A stretch of DNA of 64,000 bases, from NCBI GenBank assembly GCA_039028975.1, contig JBCCHB010000078.1:12205-76204 (forward strand). Reading direction: 5' to 3'. Shown here in pieces: positions 55,607 to 63,883 of the stretch; positions within the stretch are counted from its first letter, which is position 1; the number at the start of each line of letters is the position of its first letter. Origin of the DNA: JAHBNG01 sp039028975. Lineage in GTDB: Bacteria > Chloroflexota > Anaerolineae > Caldilineales > Caldilineaceae. A program made the translations under genes and the position numbers. A model generated the notes under the pieces. That model was not told the DNA's origin, did not search any database, and saw only the letters and a program-made list of their open reading frames with translations.

Positions 55607-57040
55607 GTGACAGCGCACCAACTATCCGTTCAATCCGATCCACTTCAGCCTATGCCTGCTAAAGCGTCTCGCCGTACATTCTTACGAAATGTTGGGCTTG
55701 CGTTAGGGGGCATCTTTGTCAGCGGGTGCGTGGCTGCAATAGAACGGCCCGCTGTTGTCACGTCTAACAGGCGTGAACGGAATGCTGACCCAGATCGAGA
55801 GATTACCCAATTGGTCTATCAAGATTGGCGATCAGACTGGTTTCCGGCCATGGTGGAAGAGATGTTAGATATTTTCCACCAGCAACATCCTTCTATCCGT
55901 GTCTTCTTTACACCCGATCCACCAAATCTAATCGAATCAATGAGTGCATCTATGATGGCAGGCACAGCCCCGGATCTCTTTCAAGGGTGCTGTACCTTTT
56001 TCCCTATCTGGGCGCAATCTGGATATACTACCGATCTACAGCCGTGGGTGGAGCAGCATTTGGACGAGTCTGTGGTGGCGGAATGGGATACGGCTCAGTA
56101 TCAAGCCATGACCTTGCCAACAGGCCACCGTTTTGGCTTACCCAAATATCACGGTAGTTTGGCCCTCTATTACAACAAGGATCTATTTGACCAATTTGGA
56201 TTTGATTATCCCAACGGTCGGTGGAATCATGATGACTATGCTGAAGCCATGCGAGCACTGACCCAAGATCGCTCAAATAACGATCTAACGGATCTTTGGG
56301 GAAGCATGATGGATGTCTCCTGGGATCGGGTGCAGATTCATGCCAACGGATGGGGTGGTCATTTGATAGCTCCCGAAAGGCCAAATCACTGCGCATTGAG
56401 TGAACCAAAGACCCTCGATGCATTCGAGTGGTTACGCGCTCGCATGTGGGATGAGAAGTGTATGGCGACCCGCTTAGATGTGCAGAACATGTCTACCCGT
56501 AGCGCCTTTATCAATCAGCGGGTTGCCATGGTAGAGGACGGTTCTTGGGCCTTGAAGGAGATCTTAAACGAAGCTAATTTCCGCATCGGTGTAGTACCAT
56601 TTCCAGCTGGACCAGAGCGTCAGGTCACCCTAGGAACCACAGATGGATTTGGCATTTACTCAGAGACCCTCTACGCCGATGCTGCTTGGACGCTAATGAA
56701 TTTCCTGATAGGCAAGACCTATGGCCAGGCCATGATGAAAGCCAACTTTCTTCAACCTGCGCGGCGTACCCTTGTAGATGAGTGGATTGATATCATTGGG
56801 CAAGAATTCCCAAACAAGGCAAGGGAGATCGATCTTGCTGCTTTTGCTGAGGGACATCGGAAAGGGTATTCGGTTACGATTGAAATCGGCCCGAATATGG
56901 AGGCACTACAGCAGCATACCTATGAGCAGTGGGAGCAGATCTTTACTTTTGGCACTGCACCGGTCTCATCAATGCGATCCGTCTGCCAGCAGATGTCGTC
57001 GATTCGTGGGGAGAAGAGTGAGGGAGGAGCCATTCAGTGA
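55607..57040 (+). CDS. Family 1 solute-binding lipoprotein with Tat-type signal
   Basis: I take GTG 55607 (478 residues) because GGAGG lies just upstream (short spacing); ATG 55652 (MPAKASRR) is the alternative. The N-terminus has a twin-arginine RRTFLRNVGLALGG and a lipobox (FVSGCVAA). The body is a periplasmic sugar-type binding protein (WFPAMVEEMLDIFHQQHPSI, YHGSLALYYNKDLFDQFG, VAMVEDGSWALKEI). No permease or ATPase gene is adjacent; instead the stop overlaps the histidine kinase start (GTGA), so it likely presents ligand to the kinase. Confidence 0.9.
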   Translation: MTAHQLSVQSDPLQPMPAKASRRTFLRNVGLALGGIFVSGCVAAIERPAVVTSNRRERNADPDREITQLVYQDWRSDWFPAMVEEMLDIFHQQHPSIRVFFTPDPPNLIESMSASMMAGTAPDLFQGCCTFFPIWAQSGYTTDLQPWVEQHLDESVVAEWDTAQYQAMTLPTGHRFGLPKYHGSLALYYNKDLFDQFGFDYPNGRWNHDDYAEAMRALTQDRSNNDLTDLWGSMMDVSWDRVQIHANGWGGHLIAPERPNHCALSEPKTLDAFEWLRARMWDEKCMATRLDVQNMSTRSAFINQRVAMVEDGSWALKEILNEANFRIGVVPFPAGPERQVTLGTTDGFGIYSETLYADAAWTLMNFLIGKTYGQAMMKANFLQPARRTLVDEWIDIIGQEFPNKAREIDLAAFAEGHRKGYSVTIEIGPNMEALQQHTYEQWEQIFTFGTAPVSSMRSVCQQMSSIRGEKSEGGAIQ

Positions 57041-59661
57041 ATAGAGCCAACCGAGACACTCTACTTACAGAGCGTTTACCTATTCGCCCTCTCGAGCGCC
57101 TGCCACTCCGATTGGGGCTTCAGACCAAAATTATCTTATGGGCATTTGTTCCAACATCAATTATCATGATGCTTGTTGCTCTGGTTACATTTCTTGCATA
57201 CCAACGTGTGACTGAGCGTCTCATTTTGGAGAGAGACCAAGAGGTGACTCGGCTAGCGGCGAATCAGATTGGTGCTATACTCCGCGAATATGCCAACCAG
57301 CTTGAGGATGAAGCTCGTAACGACAATCTCTATTTGGACGATTATGCGTTGCGCCAAGCGGCCCTGGAGCGCAGCCGCAAACGACTCTTTCTCTTCGATG
57401 GGGGGGTGCTACTGCTCGATTCTCAGGGCCTAATCATCAATACAACTGAAGAACAACTTTCTCGCTTGGGGGATGATTGGTCCCAAGATGAACTCTTTCT
57501 TTCTTTAGCGGATCGTCCCGTTATCTCTGACAGAATTTTGCAAGAGACGGCAACCCAGGGCCTACTGGCTGTTTCGGTCCCCATAACTGGGCAGGATAGA
57601 GAGTTACTTGGTGCTCTGGTCGGGCTGATTCGGGTCGGTGAGACGAGCGTGAGCACTTTTTACGGTGACATTGTTCGTCTTCGACTGAATAAGGGAAGAG
57701 ACGCTTATTTGATTGACGAGGCTGGTCAGATTATCTACCACTCTGATCCTCAGGAGAACCAATCGGTTCGCTTGGCTTCAGATGCCTCATCATTCTCTGA
57801 GCCAACAATACATTATTCTGAGGTCAGCAACATAGAGGTCAGAAATTCAGCTTCTACCCTTTCATCGGGTAATGAGCTGGGGCAAACGACACGTGCAGCG
57901 CAACTGAATGTCCCAAGTCAAGTACGTGATTCTCTTGTGATACAACGGTACGAAGAGGAGCGGACCGGGGCCTTTCGCACATTTGACCAAAATGGAACCG
58001 CTATTGTGGCCGCGTTTGCACCAGTCCCGGGTACTGCGTGGGGGCTAATTTCAGAGACAAAATGGTGGCTGCTGCTCTCTGATAGTCAAGAATTTCAACC
58101 TTATTTGCTTGCGCTACTCTTGCTGGGCATTACGGCACCTGCCCTCTTTGTAGCGGTAGGTGTACGTCGAATTATTCATCCGATTAATCGCCTTATTGAA
58201 GCAACCCAAACCATTGCAACTGGTGATTTTTCGCAGACCATTCAAACCCGTTCTGGCGATGAAATCGAGATTCTTTCTGAGCAGTTCAATTACATGTCAA
58301 GTGAGTTACACACTTCGTACACCTTGCTAGAGAAACGAGTTGCCGAGCGTACCCGAGAGTTGACTGCCCTCAATGAGATGGCCAAAGCTGTCAATCGTTC
58401 GCTGGATCTGGATGAGACACTTCAGCAAGCTGTTATTCAGACGTGTCAGACGTTGGAGACCGATACTGGCGGTGTCTATCTCTTCGATTCAGCTCAGAAC
58501 CAACTGATTCTCTCGGCTCATCAAGGGGTACCCAAATCTCTTATACCTCATATCAAAATGCTCGCTTTAGGGGAAGGCTATAACGGTTTTGTGGCGGAAA
58601 GTGGCTGCCCTCTCGCAGTGGACGACGTAGCAAGCGATCCGCGTCGTTCTCCACAAATGCAGTTCGACACTGGGATCTCGTCATTGGTCTCCGTACCCTT
58701 GTGGGATAAGCATCGGGTCGTTGGTACGCTCTTTGCAGCAGAGTTTCATCCAAGAACCTTTTCTGATCGAGACATCTCCATGCTCACTGCCATTGGGCAC
58801 CATGTTGCAACTGCAATTGAGCATGCGCGCCTTTATCAACAGGCTCAGCAACTTGCTGTGCTGGAAGAACGTAGTCGGCTGGCCCGTAACTTACACGATT
58901 CAGTGACCCAATCACTTTATAGTTTGACTCTGCTGGCCGAAGGTTGGCGACGTATTTCCCTTACAAATCAGTTGACAAATCCCGTTGAGGCATTAACCGA
59001 ATTGGGAGATTTGGGCAAACAGGCCCTCCGCGAGATGCGTTTGCTGGTCTATGAGTTGCGCCCTCCTGATTTAGAGCAAGAAGGGTTGCTGGGCGCACTA
59101 CATAAGCGATTGGGCGCGGTAGAGAAACGCTGTGGGATCGATGCCCGATTGGTGGCTGATGACATTGTCGAATTACCCGCTCAGGTGGAAGAAGCATTAT
59201 ACTGGATCGCACAAGAAGCACTCTCTAACGCACTTAAACATGCTGGGGCCAATCATGTTTGGATCCGTATCTTTGTCACGGAGCGGACAGGTTTGGATGC
59301 GATTCCAGACTTACCCTCTTTGTCCATTGAACCTTCCCATATGCCCGTACCTGTTGTGGCTTCGACTACAGTCGCTGAATACCAAAGTTTATCGCCAGTC
59401 GATCATGATGCACTACGCACAAATGGAAACGTTGCAACTGCGGCTGAGCCACACCTCATCTTTGAGGTTCAGGATGATGGTGCTGGGTTTCTCGCTGATT
59501 CTCTAGCTGATTCTTCGTATGTTAGTGGTGGCTTAGGGCTAACGACCATGCGAGAACGAGCTGAAGAAGTGGGTGGACAATTTAGCATCCAATCAAAACT
59601 TAAACATGGAACGACCATTCGAGTCGCGTTACCTTGGGCGAAAGTTCAGGACAGACCTTGA
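57037..59661 (+). CDS. NarX-type sensor histidine kinase
   Basis: The 874 residues start at GTG 57037, with GGAGG upstream and a 4-base overlap with the SBP. A membrane helix (IILWAFVPTSIIMMLVALVT), an extracellular dCache-like region (60-340) and a second helix (LLALLLLGITAPALFVAVG) lead to HAMP (RIIHPINRLIEATQTIATGD), GAF (480-600), a HisKA_3 dimerisation domain with phospho-His in LARNLHDSVTQSLYSLTLLA (near 620) and HATPase (ALYWIAQEALSNALKHAGAN, then GGLGLTTMRERAEEVGG). The extracellular domain could be contacted by the SBP. Confidence 0.93.
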   Translation: MNRANRDTLLTERLPIRPLERLPLRLGLQTKIILWAFVPTSIIMMLVALVTFLAYQRVTERLILERDQEVTRLAANQIGAILREYANQLEDEARNDNLYLDDYALRQAALERSRKRLFLFDGGVLLLDSQGLIINTTEEQLSRLGDDWSQDELFLSLADRPVISDRILQETATQGLLAVSVPITGQDRELLGALVGLIRVGETSVSTFYGDIVRLRLNKGRDAYLIDEAGQIIYHSDPQENQSVRLASDASSFSEPTIHYSEVSNIEVRNSASTLSSGNELGQTTRAAQLNVPSQVRDSLVIQRYEEERTGAFRTFDQNGTAIVAAFAPVPGTAWGLISETKWWLLLSDSQEFQPYLLALLLLGITAPALFVAVGVRRIIHPINRLIEATQTIATGDFSQTIQTRSGDEIEILSEQFNYMSSELHTSYTLLEKRVAERTRELTALNEMAKAVNRSLDLDETLQQAVIQTCQTLETDTGGVYLFDSAQNQLILSAHQGVPKSLIPHIKMLALGEGYNGFVAESGCPLAVDDVASDPRRSPQMQFDTGISSLVSVPLWDKHRVVGTLFAAEFHPRTFSDRDISMLTAIGHHVATAIEHARLYQQAQQLAVLEERSRLARNLHDSVTQSLYSLTLLAEGWRRISLTNQLTNPVEALTELGDLGKQALREMRLLVYELRPPDLEQEGLLGALHKRLGAVEKRCGIDARLVADDIVELPAQVEEALYWIAQEALSNALKHAGANHVWIRIFVTERTGLDAIPDLPSLSIEPSHMPVPVVASTTVAEYQSLSPVDHDALRTNGNVATAAEPHLIFEVQDDGAGFLADSLADSSYVSGGLGLTTMRERAEEVGGQFSIQSKLKHGTTIRVALPWAKVQDRP

Positions 59662-59781
59662 AAAGGACTTGGATTGAGTATCGATTTTATCCCAATTTTT
59701 GCCCAGCCTACCTTGGAGTGTCTATAACTGTAAAGACGGATACAAGCGTTTTATCTGACCATCTATGTGGAGCAACTACGA

Positions 59782-60471
59782 ATGCAAGAATCAACGAATC
59801 AGCCCGTGCGCGAATCAATCCGAATTCTCGTAACGGATGATCATCCAATTGTCCGCAAAGGCTTGCGAACGCTGATTATGAGTGAGCCAGATTTAGAAGT
59901 GGTGGCAGAAGCTGCTGACGGGATAGAGGCCGTATTGAAAATGCGCCAATACCAGCCAGACGTGATTCTGTTGGATATGGTTATGCCTCGCCAAGATGGC
60001 TTAGCAACCATTCACGAAATTCGCAAAGAGAATAGTACGACGAGTATTTTGGTGTTGACCAGCTTTGCCGAGGAAGAGAAGATCTTCCCTGCTATCAAAG
60101 CGGGTGCTTTGGGCTACCTACTCAAAGATACTGCGCCAGACCAGCTTATTCAGGCTATTCGAGATGTCTATGAAGGCAAATCATCATTGGATCCCACAGT
60201 GGCTCTAAAGGTTATTCAAGAGCTCAATCGCCCGCCTAGTTTGCCATTGACGGACGAGCCACTTACTGAGCGGGAGATGGAAATCCTGCGTCTTGTCGCA
60301 CAGGGGCTAACCAATGCAGAGATTGGCGAGCGGCTATATATCGGCGAGCGCACGGTCGGCAATCACATTAGCAATATTCTGAACAAGTTGCATTTGGCCA
60401 ATCGAACCCAAGCCGCTCTCTATGCGCTCAAGGAGGGGATCGTGCCACTAGGTGAAATTGAATTTGCGTAG
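59782..60471 (+). CDS. NarL/LuxR-type response regulator
   Basis: I choose ATG 59782 (MQESTNQPV, 229 residues) with GGAG nine bases upstream. The receiver domain has DD (19-20), phospho-Asp 65 in VILLDMVMPRQDG and the Lys in LLKDTAPD. The C-terminal LuxR helix-turn-helix (LTEREMEILRLVAQGLTNAE, YIGERTVGNHISNILNKLHL) binds DNA. It should be the cognate partner of the kinase 120 bases upstream. The intervening sequence GTTTTATCTGACCATCTAT resembles a family 2 end. Confidence 0.93.
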   Translation: MQESTNQPVRESIRILVTDDHPIVRKGLRTLIMSEPDLEVVAEAADGIEAVLKMRQYQPDVILLDMVMPRQDGLATIHEIRKENSTTSILVLTSFAEEEKIFPAIKAGALGYLLKDTAPDQLIQAIRDVYEGKSSLDPTVALKVIQELNRPPSLPLTDEPLTEREMEILRLVAQGLTNAEIGERLYIGERTVGNHISNILNKLHLANRTQAALYALKEGIVPLGEIEFA

Positions 60472-60524
60472 GTAGGCAAGTGGATAGTGGCTATCAAACG
60501 TTCGTTCAAATAGGGTGGGCGTTA

Positions 60525-60581
60525 GAAACCAGGGTTTCGCCTGCAAATTACTCTGAAAAGAATCTAACACCTTGGTTTCTT
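60525..60581. terminator. Hairpin after the response regulator
   Basis: AGAAACCAGGGTTT pairs with AACACCTTGGTTTCT with few mismatches around a 27-base loop. It lies between convergent stops (60471 and 60619), a good place for a shared terminator. Confidence 0.5.
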
Positions 60582-60618
60582 TAGGCCACTCTATACTGCT
60601 CACTGCAACCTTGCAACC

Positions 60619-61326
60619 CTAACTTTGCTTGAAGACGATGTTCCAGCTCAGTTGGCCTTGGCAAGTATTGTCGTGGCGTAGCATCCAGCAGCTTTGGCTA
60701 TCATGGCAGTAACCAGCTTTAGAGAGCCATTGGTTGTTGATATGGAGGGGAATACTTGTTACTCTGATTGTCTCGCTGGTAGCTGGCTGTCCGTCGGTAT
60801 CTTCGGCAATACTCACTTCGGCATAATCATGATTCATGGGAAACTGTATACTTCCTCGCTTGCTACCTTCTTCACGAGTATAGCGAGTCTCAATTATTCG
60901 ATTCCCTTCTTTGTCAATGTGAATAAGCTTAACGGCTATGTTGCCTAATTTATTTGACACGCCCTCTGGGCCGAAGACGAAAACTTCCACGTGACCTAGC
61001 TGACCACAATCGAACCCTTCACGAGACTGACCGCCATTTTCAGATAGCTGAATGAGACGGGTTACTGTAGTGTCTCGTTCGATAAAAAAATCTATTCCCT
61101 CTTTTGGAGATGGTGATAGCTTTGGCCATTCAGTTGGATAAAGAGCTGTCATTGGAAGATAGATATGTAACTGGCGATTGCCAGACGAGACTACATCAGT
61201 TACCGAATCAGTTACAGAAATTGAATTTTCGCTAGCTGTGGTTGTTTGTCGTGTCTCGGCCTGTGTAATATAGGGAGTAAGTATTCCCATAAGCAGACCA
61301 ATAAATGTGCTGATTATGATACGCAT
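60619..61326 (-). CDS. Secreted protein with IYLPMT near the N-terminus
   Basis: The 235 residues have a signal peptide (IIISTFIGLLMGILTPYITQ), then NRQLHIYLPMTALYPTEW at residues ~50-67, and a beta-rich domain with Cys (FDCGQLGHVEVFVFG, CHDSQSCWMLRHDNTCQGQL). The IYLP motif that ends ten other proteins here lies near the front of the mature part. No family is recognised. GGGAGAATAG precedes the ATG. Confidence 0.72.
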   Translation of the reverse strand: MRIIISTFIGLLMGILTPYITQAETRQTTTASENSISVTDSVTDVVSSGNRQLHIYLPMTALYPTEWPKLSPSPKEGIDFFIERDTTVTRLIQLSENGGQSREGFDCGQLGHVEVFVFGPEGVSNKLGNIAVKLIHIDKEGNRIIETRYTREEGSKRGSIQFPMNHDYAEVSIAEDTDGQPATSETIRVTSIPLHINNQWLSKAGYCHDSQSCWMLRHDNTCQGQLSWNIVFKQS

Positions 61327-61345
61327 GGTTCTATTCTCCCTTTCG

Positions 61346-61440
61346 TTATCGGTGGGCAGAAAAGAGCTATCCTCCCTTTACAGAATTATCTAGAGTAGAT
61401 TAAACAAGATTCGGGATAAGACTTTTCTGGCGAAGTATAT
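61346..61440. repeat. Hairpin repeat, family 2 (copy 3, minus orientation)
   Basis: On the minus strand it reads ATACTTCGCCAGAAAAGTCT to CTCTTTTCTGCCCACCGATA, matching 29849-29941. It lies directly before the start of the gene at 61326. Confidence 0.7.
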
Positions 61441-61621
61441 AATTTATCTGAAATGTGCTTAATATCAGTATACTTTTAAATAAGACAAGAGTATCCACCG
61501 TAACTCTGTCAGAAAGGGCAGAATGGCTGTTAAGATCAACTCATCGTCTCAGAATCTATTACGCTGCTGCACCGATCTCTTCTGAAGTGCCTCATTCATG
61601 AATTTTTCATATACGTACGTG

Positions 61622-61650
61622 AAAGATCGCCATTTTGGCGATCTTTTTTT
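61622..61650 (+). terminator. Strong intrinsic terminator with no recognised gene before it
   Basis: AAAGATCGCC pairs with GGCGATCTTT around ATTTT and is followed by a run of T (61644-61650). No coding gene precedes it on this strand within the intergenic region, so a short RNA may end here. The remainder of 61327-61770 has only the family 2 copy. Confidence 0.85.
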
Positions 61651-61770
61651 GTGTAGATATTGGCGCTAGCTTAAGTAAGATGCTTGATGTAACGGTAATA
61701 AGAAATATCTACAATGGTATTAGATGATTATCATTACGCTGTGGTCATATAGTTATCAAAGGACGAAAGA

Positions 61771-62580
61771 ATGGTTGCTCAGTTGTTTTTAGTGGTTCGA
61801 ACTTCCCTCATTGCGATTCTGCTGATGCTCTTCAGCAGTGCTACGACCTATGCGGAAGAGGATATTGGTGATAGCAGCGTGGACCTTAGCACACCTTTAT
61901 TTTCCAATGATGACAGCGCATCACCGGGGGGCTGGTTCGATTTCAGATATCCATGTTATGGGTTTACTGCTGGCCAACAGAGTGGGAAAGAGGGTACGTC
62001 CCTAGATGAACCTATTAAAAAAACGGATAGGCTCAGGACCGATATAGCGAATACAGTAGAAACAGATCTACCGAATGAGCTAGAACTCCTTCTAGCCGAG
62101 GGTTTAGCTGAACCCTCTAACGTAGAAGCCATCAAGACAGAAGACTCTCCCTATCCAAAAGAAACCGACCTAATTGAGTTGTCTGCTGGGTTGACCATAG
62201 AGGGCATCCCAGGTTCTCATGTTGATGCTCCATTGGCACCAGTTGGCGAACCAAGAGAAATTAATCCAGGCGAAGTCCACTGGTATCGCTTTCGTGATGA
62301 AGGTGATGATTCAACCATTCGGGCCGCTTTGGACGCCATCCCGGACAATGGTATTGACTTTGAGGTGTGGACCCCAGATCAATTGCGAAAATGGCAAATC
62401 GATGAGGAATTTGATCCAGTTGGTCAAGGAACAGAGAACAAGGCTGTCAATATCGATCGGTATTGGAGTGGAAGCTTTGTTCGCTCAGGGCAATATTACA
62501 TTATCGTACGCCACTCTGGCCTTTCTGCTGGACCGGTTAGCTATTCACTACTGGTCTCTGGGGATGATGTTAGCTATTAA
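61771..62580 (+). CDS. Secreted protein with PPC-like C-terminal domain
   Basis: The 269 residues have a signal peptide (LIAILLMLFSSATTYA), an acidic, variable middle and a C-terminal beta domain: NPGEVHWYRFRDEGDD, FEVWTPDQLRKWQ, SGQYYIIVRHSGLSAGPVSY. The pattern of the last 110 residues is that of bacterial pre-peptidase C-terminal domains. No catalytic motif and no YLP tail. AAGGACGAAAGA precedes the ATG. The function is unknown. Confidence 0.72.
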   Translation: MVAQLFLVVRTSLIAILLMLFSSATTYAEEDIGDSSVDLSTPLFSNDDSASPGGWFDFRYPCYGFTAGQQSGKEGTSLDEPIKKTDRLRTDIANTVETDLPNELELLLAEGLAEPSNVEAIKTEDSPYPKETDLIELSAGLTIEGIPGSHVDAPLAPVGEPREINPGEVHWYRFRDEGDDSTIRAALDAIPDNGIDFEVWTPDQLRKWQIDEEFDPVGQGTENKAVNIDRYWSGSFVRSGQYYIIVRHSGLSAGPVSYSLLVSGDDVSY

Positions 62581-62583
62581 TAG

Positions 62584-62652
62584 ACTGCAAACGGGTTAGA
62601 AATGAACATTTTCGGTCAAGCCAAATGTCCAGTTTTAACCCGTGCTGAGTAT
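62584..62652. repeat. Hairpin repeat, family 1-like (copy E)
   Basis: AAACGGGTTAGAAATGAACATTT is mirrored imperfectly by AAATGTCCAGTTTTAACCCG, and the right end GCTGAGTATA equals the end of copy B. Confidence 0.55.
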
Positions 62653-62815
62653 AGCATAGGGATTGGGGCATGAGCACAGGCGCGAAGAAGTTACCCTTAT
62701 TCTTTTACTTTTTGAAGGCTTTTGCGTAAACTTACAGACATGGATTCACCAGTGTTGACTCATCAATGTTAACTCGAACTAGTATTGACTCAACACCCCA
62801 AAAGAAAGGACTTCC

Positions 62816-63286
62816 ATGTCTAAGCGTAAATTGGCCCGCCCAATGGGCCTCTATTTTGAAGAATTCGAAATCGGTGACCAGATTGAAAGCGACGGGCGAA
62901 CCATTACTGAAGCAGACATTGTCAATTTTGCCGGCATCTCCGGTGATTGGAACCTGATTCATACTGATGCTGAATATTGCAAAGGACACATGTTTGAGCA
63001 GAGGGTAGCACATGGGCTGCTCGTCTTGAGTGTTGCCAGTGGGTTGGCCATGCGTTTGGGCTTTATGAACAATACAATCCTGGCTTTCCGGGGCCTAGAA
63101 TGGAAGTTTACCAAACCGGTCTTCATCGGCGATACAATCCGTCTTCGGGTAACGGTCGACTCGGTCAAGGCCATGCGACGATTGGGCGGTGGCTTGGTCA
63201 ATCTAAAGATGGAGGTGGTTAATCAGAACGATGAGACTTGCCACAGAGGAAATTGGGATATCCTTTGTCAGAGTCAAGACGAGTAA
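62816..63286 (+). CDS. MaoC-type hydratase (hotdog fold)
   Basis: The 156 residues match R-specific enoyl hydratases: TEADIVNFAGISGDWNLIHT with catalytic Asp 44 and His 49 in the D-x4-H motif, followed by VAHGLLVLSVASGLAMRLG and FTKPVFIGDTIRLRVTVDSV. They usually hydrate enoyl-CoA or act on related short acyl chains; the partner is not known. AAAGGA precedes the ATG. It lies 17 bases before the nuclease gene. Confidence 0.9.
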   Translation: MSKRKLARPMGLYFEEFEIGDQIESDGRTITEADIVNFAGISGDWNLIHTDAEYCKGHMFEQRVAHGLLVLSVASGLAMRLGFMNNTILAFRGLEWKFTKPVFIGDTIRLRVTVDSVKAMRRLGGGLVNLKMEVVNQNDETCHRGNWDILCQSQDE

Positions 63287-63303
63287 TGCAAGAAGAGTAA
63301 AGA

Positions 63304-63840
63304 ATGTATTACGTCGTTCTCCTCGCAGCTTTCCTTCTCTTGTTGGCTGGTCTTGCTTTGATGTGGCAAAGCCGTAAGATGCGGTTGCGGTCCGGTTTGC
63401 CCGTTGGCACCATCATCTATAGCGACACCAACGAATGGCAAAAACAAGAAGAGCCTATTATCAGCCGTAAATTTGGTATTGTCGGCAAGCCGGATTATCT
63501 GGTGACGCTCAAAAAAGGGCGGCAAACCCTGACGATCCCGGTAGAAGTCAAGAGCCGTCGACGACCTGAAACCCCCTTTGATAGCCATGTTTTGCAGCTA
63601 GGAGCCTACTGCCTGTTGGTAGAGGATACCTTTAAGCAGCGTCCACCCTATGGCCTTCTTCACTATCGAGATGATACAATTCAGATTCCCTTTTCCAATG
63701 AACTGCGCAATCAGGTCATCCACGCGGCCAAGGCCATTCGACGCAACCGCAGTGCAGCCAACGTGCATCGTCATCACCAAGCAGCTGGCCGCTGTGTTGG
63801 GTGCGGATATAAGCACGAATGTGGTGAAGAATTAGGGTAA
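63304..63840 (+). CDS. Membrane-anchored PD-(D/E)XK nuclease, Cas4-like
   Basis: The 178 residues begin with a membrane helix (VVLLAAFLLLLAGLALMW). The nuclease motifs are GKPDYLV (Asp 64), IPVEVKSR (Glu 81, Lys 83) and QLGAYCLL (Gln 98, Tyr 102), followed by CVGCGYKHECG, which resembles the iron-sulphur cluster segment of Cas4/Dna2 proteins, although the distant N-terminal Cys is not obvious. No cas genes or arrays are in the window. DNA processing near the membrane is inferred. Confidence 0.85.
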   Translation: MYYVVLLAAFLLLLAGLALMWQSRKMRLRSGLPVGTIIYSDTNEWQKQEEPIISRKFGIVGKPDYLVTLKKGRQTLTIPVEVKSRRRPETPFDSHVLQLGAYCLLVEDTFKQRPPYGLLHYRDDTIQIPFSNELRNQVIHAAKAIRRNRSAANVHRHHQAAGRCVGCGYKHECGEELG

Positions 63841-63841
63841 A

Positions 63842-63876
63842 GTCTACCAACCAAATCACAGACTTGGTCGGTAGAC
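63842..63876. terminator. Hairpin after the nuclease gene
   Basis: GTCTACCAACCAA (63842-63854) pairs with TTGGTCGGTAGAC (63864-63876) with one mismatch. It directly follows the stop at 63840, but no T-run follows. Confidence 0.5.
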
Positions 63877-63883
63877 GCGGTGT

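Noticed and set aside
63304..63840. Cas4 as evidence of a CRISPR system
   Set aside because: No other cas gene or repeat array is present and the protein has a membrane helix.
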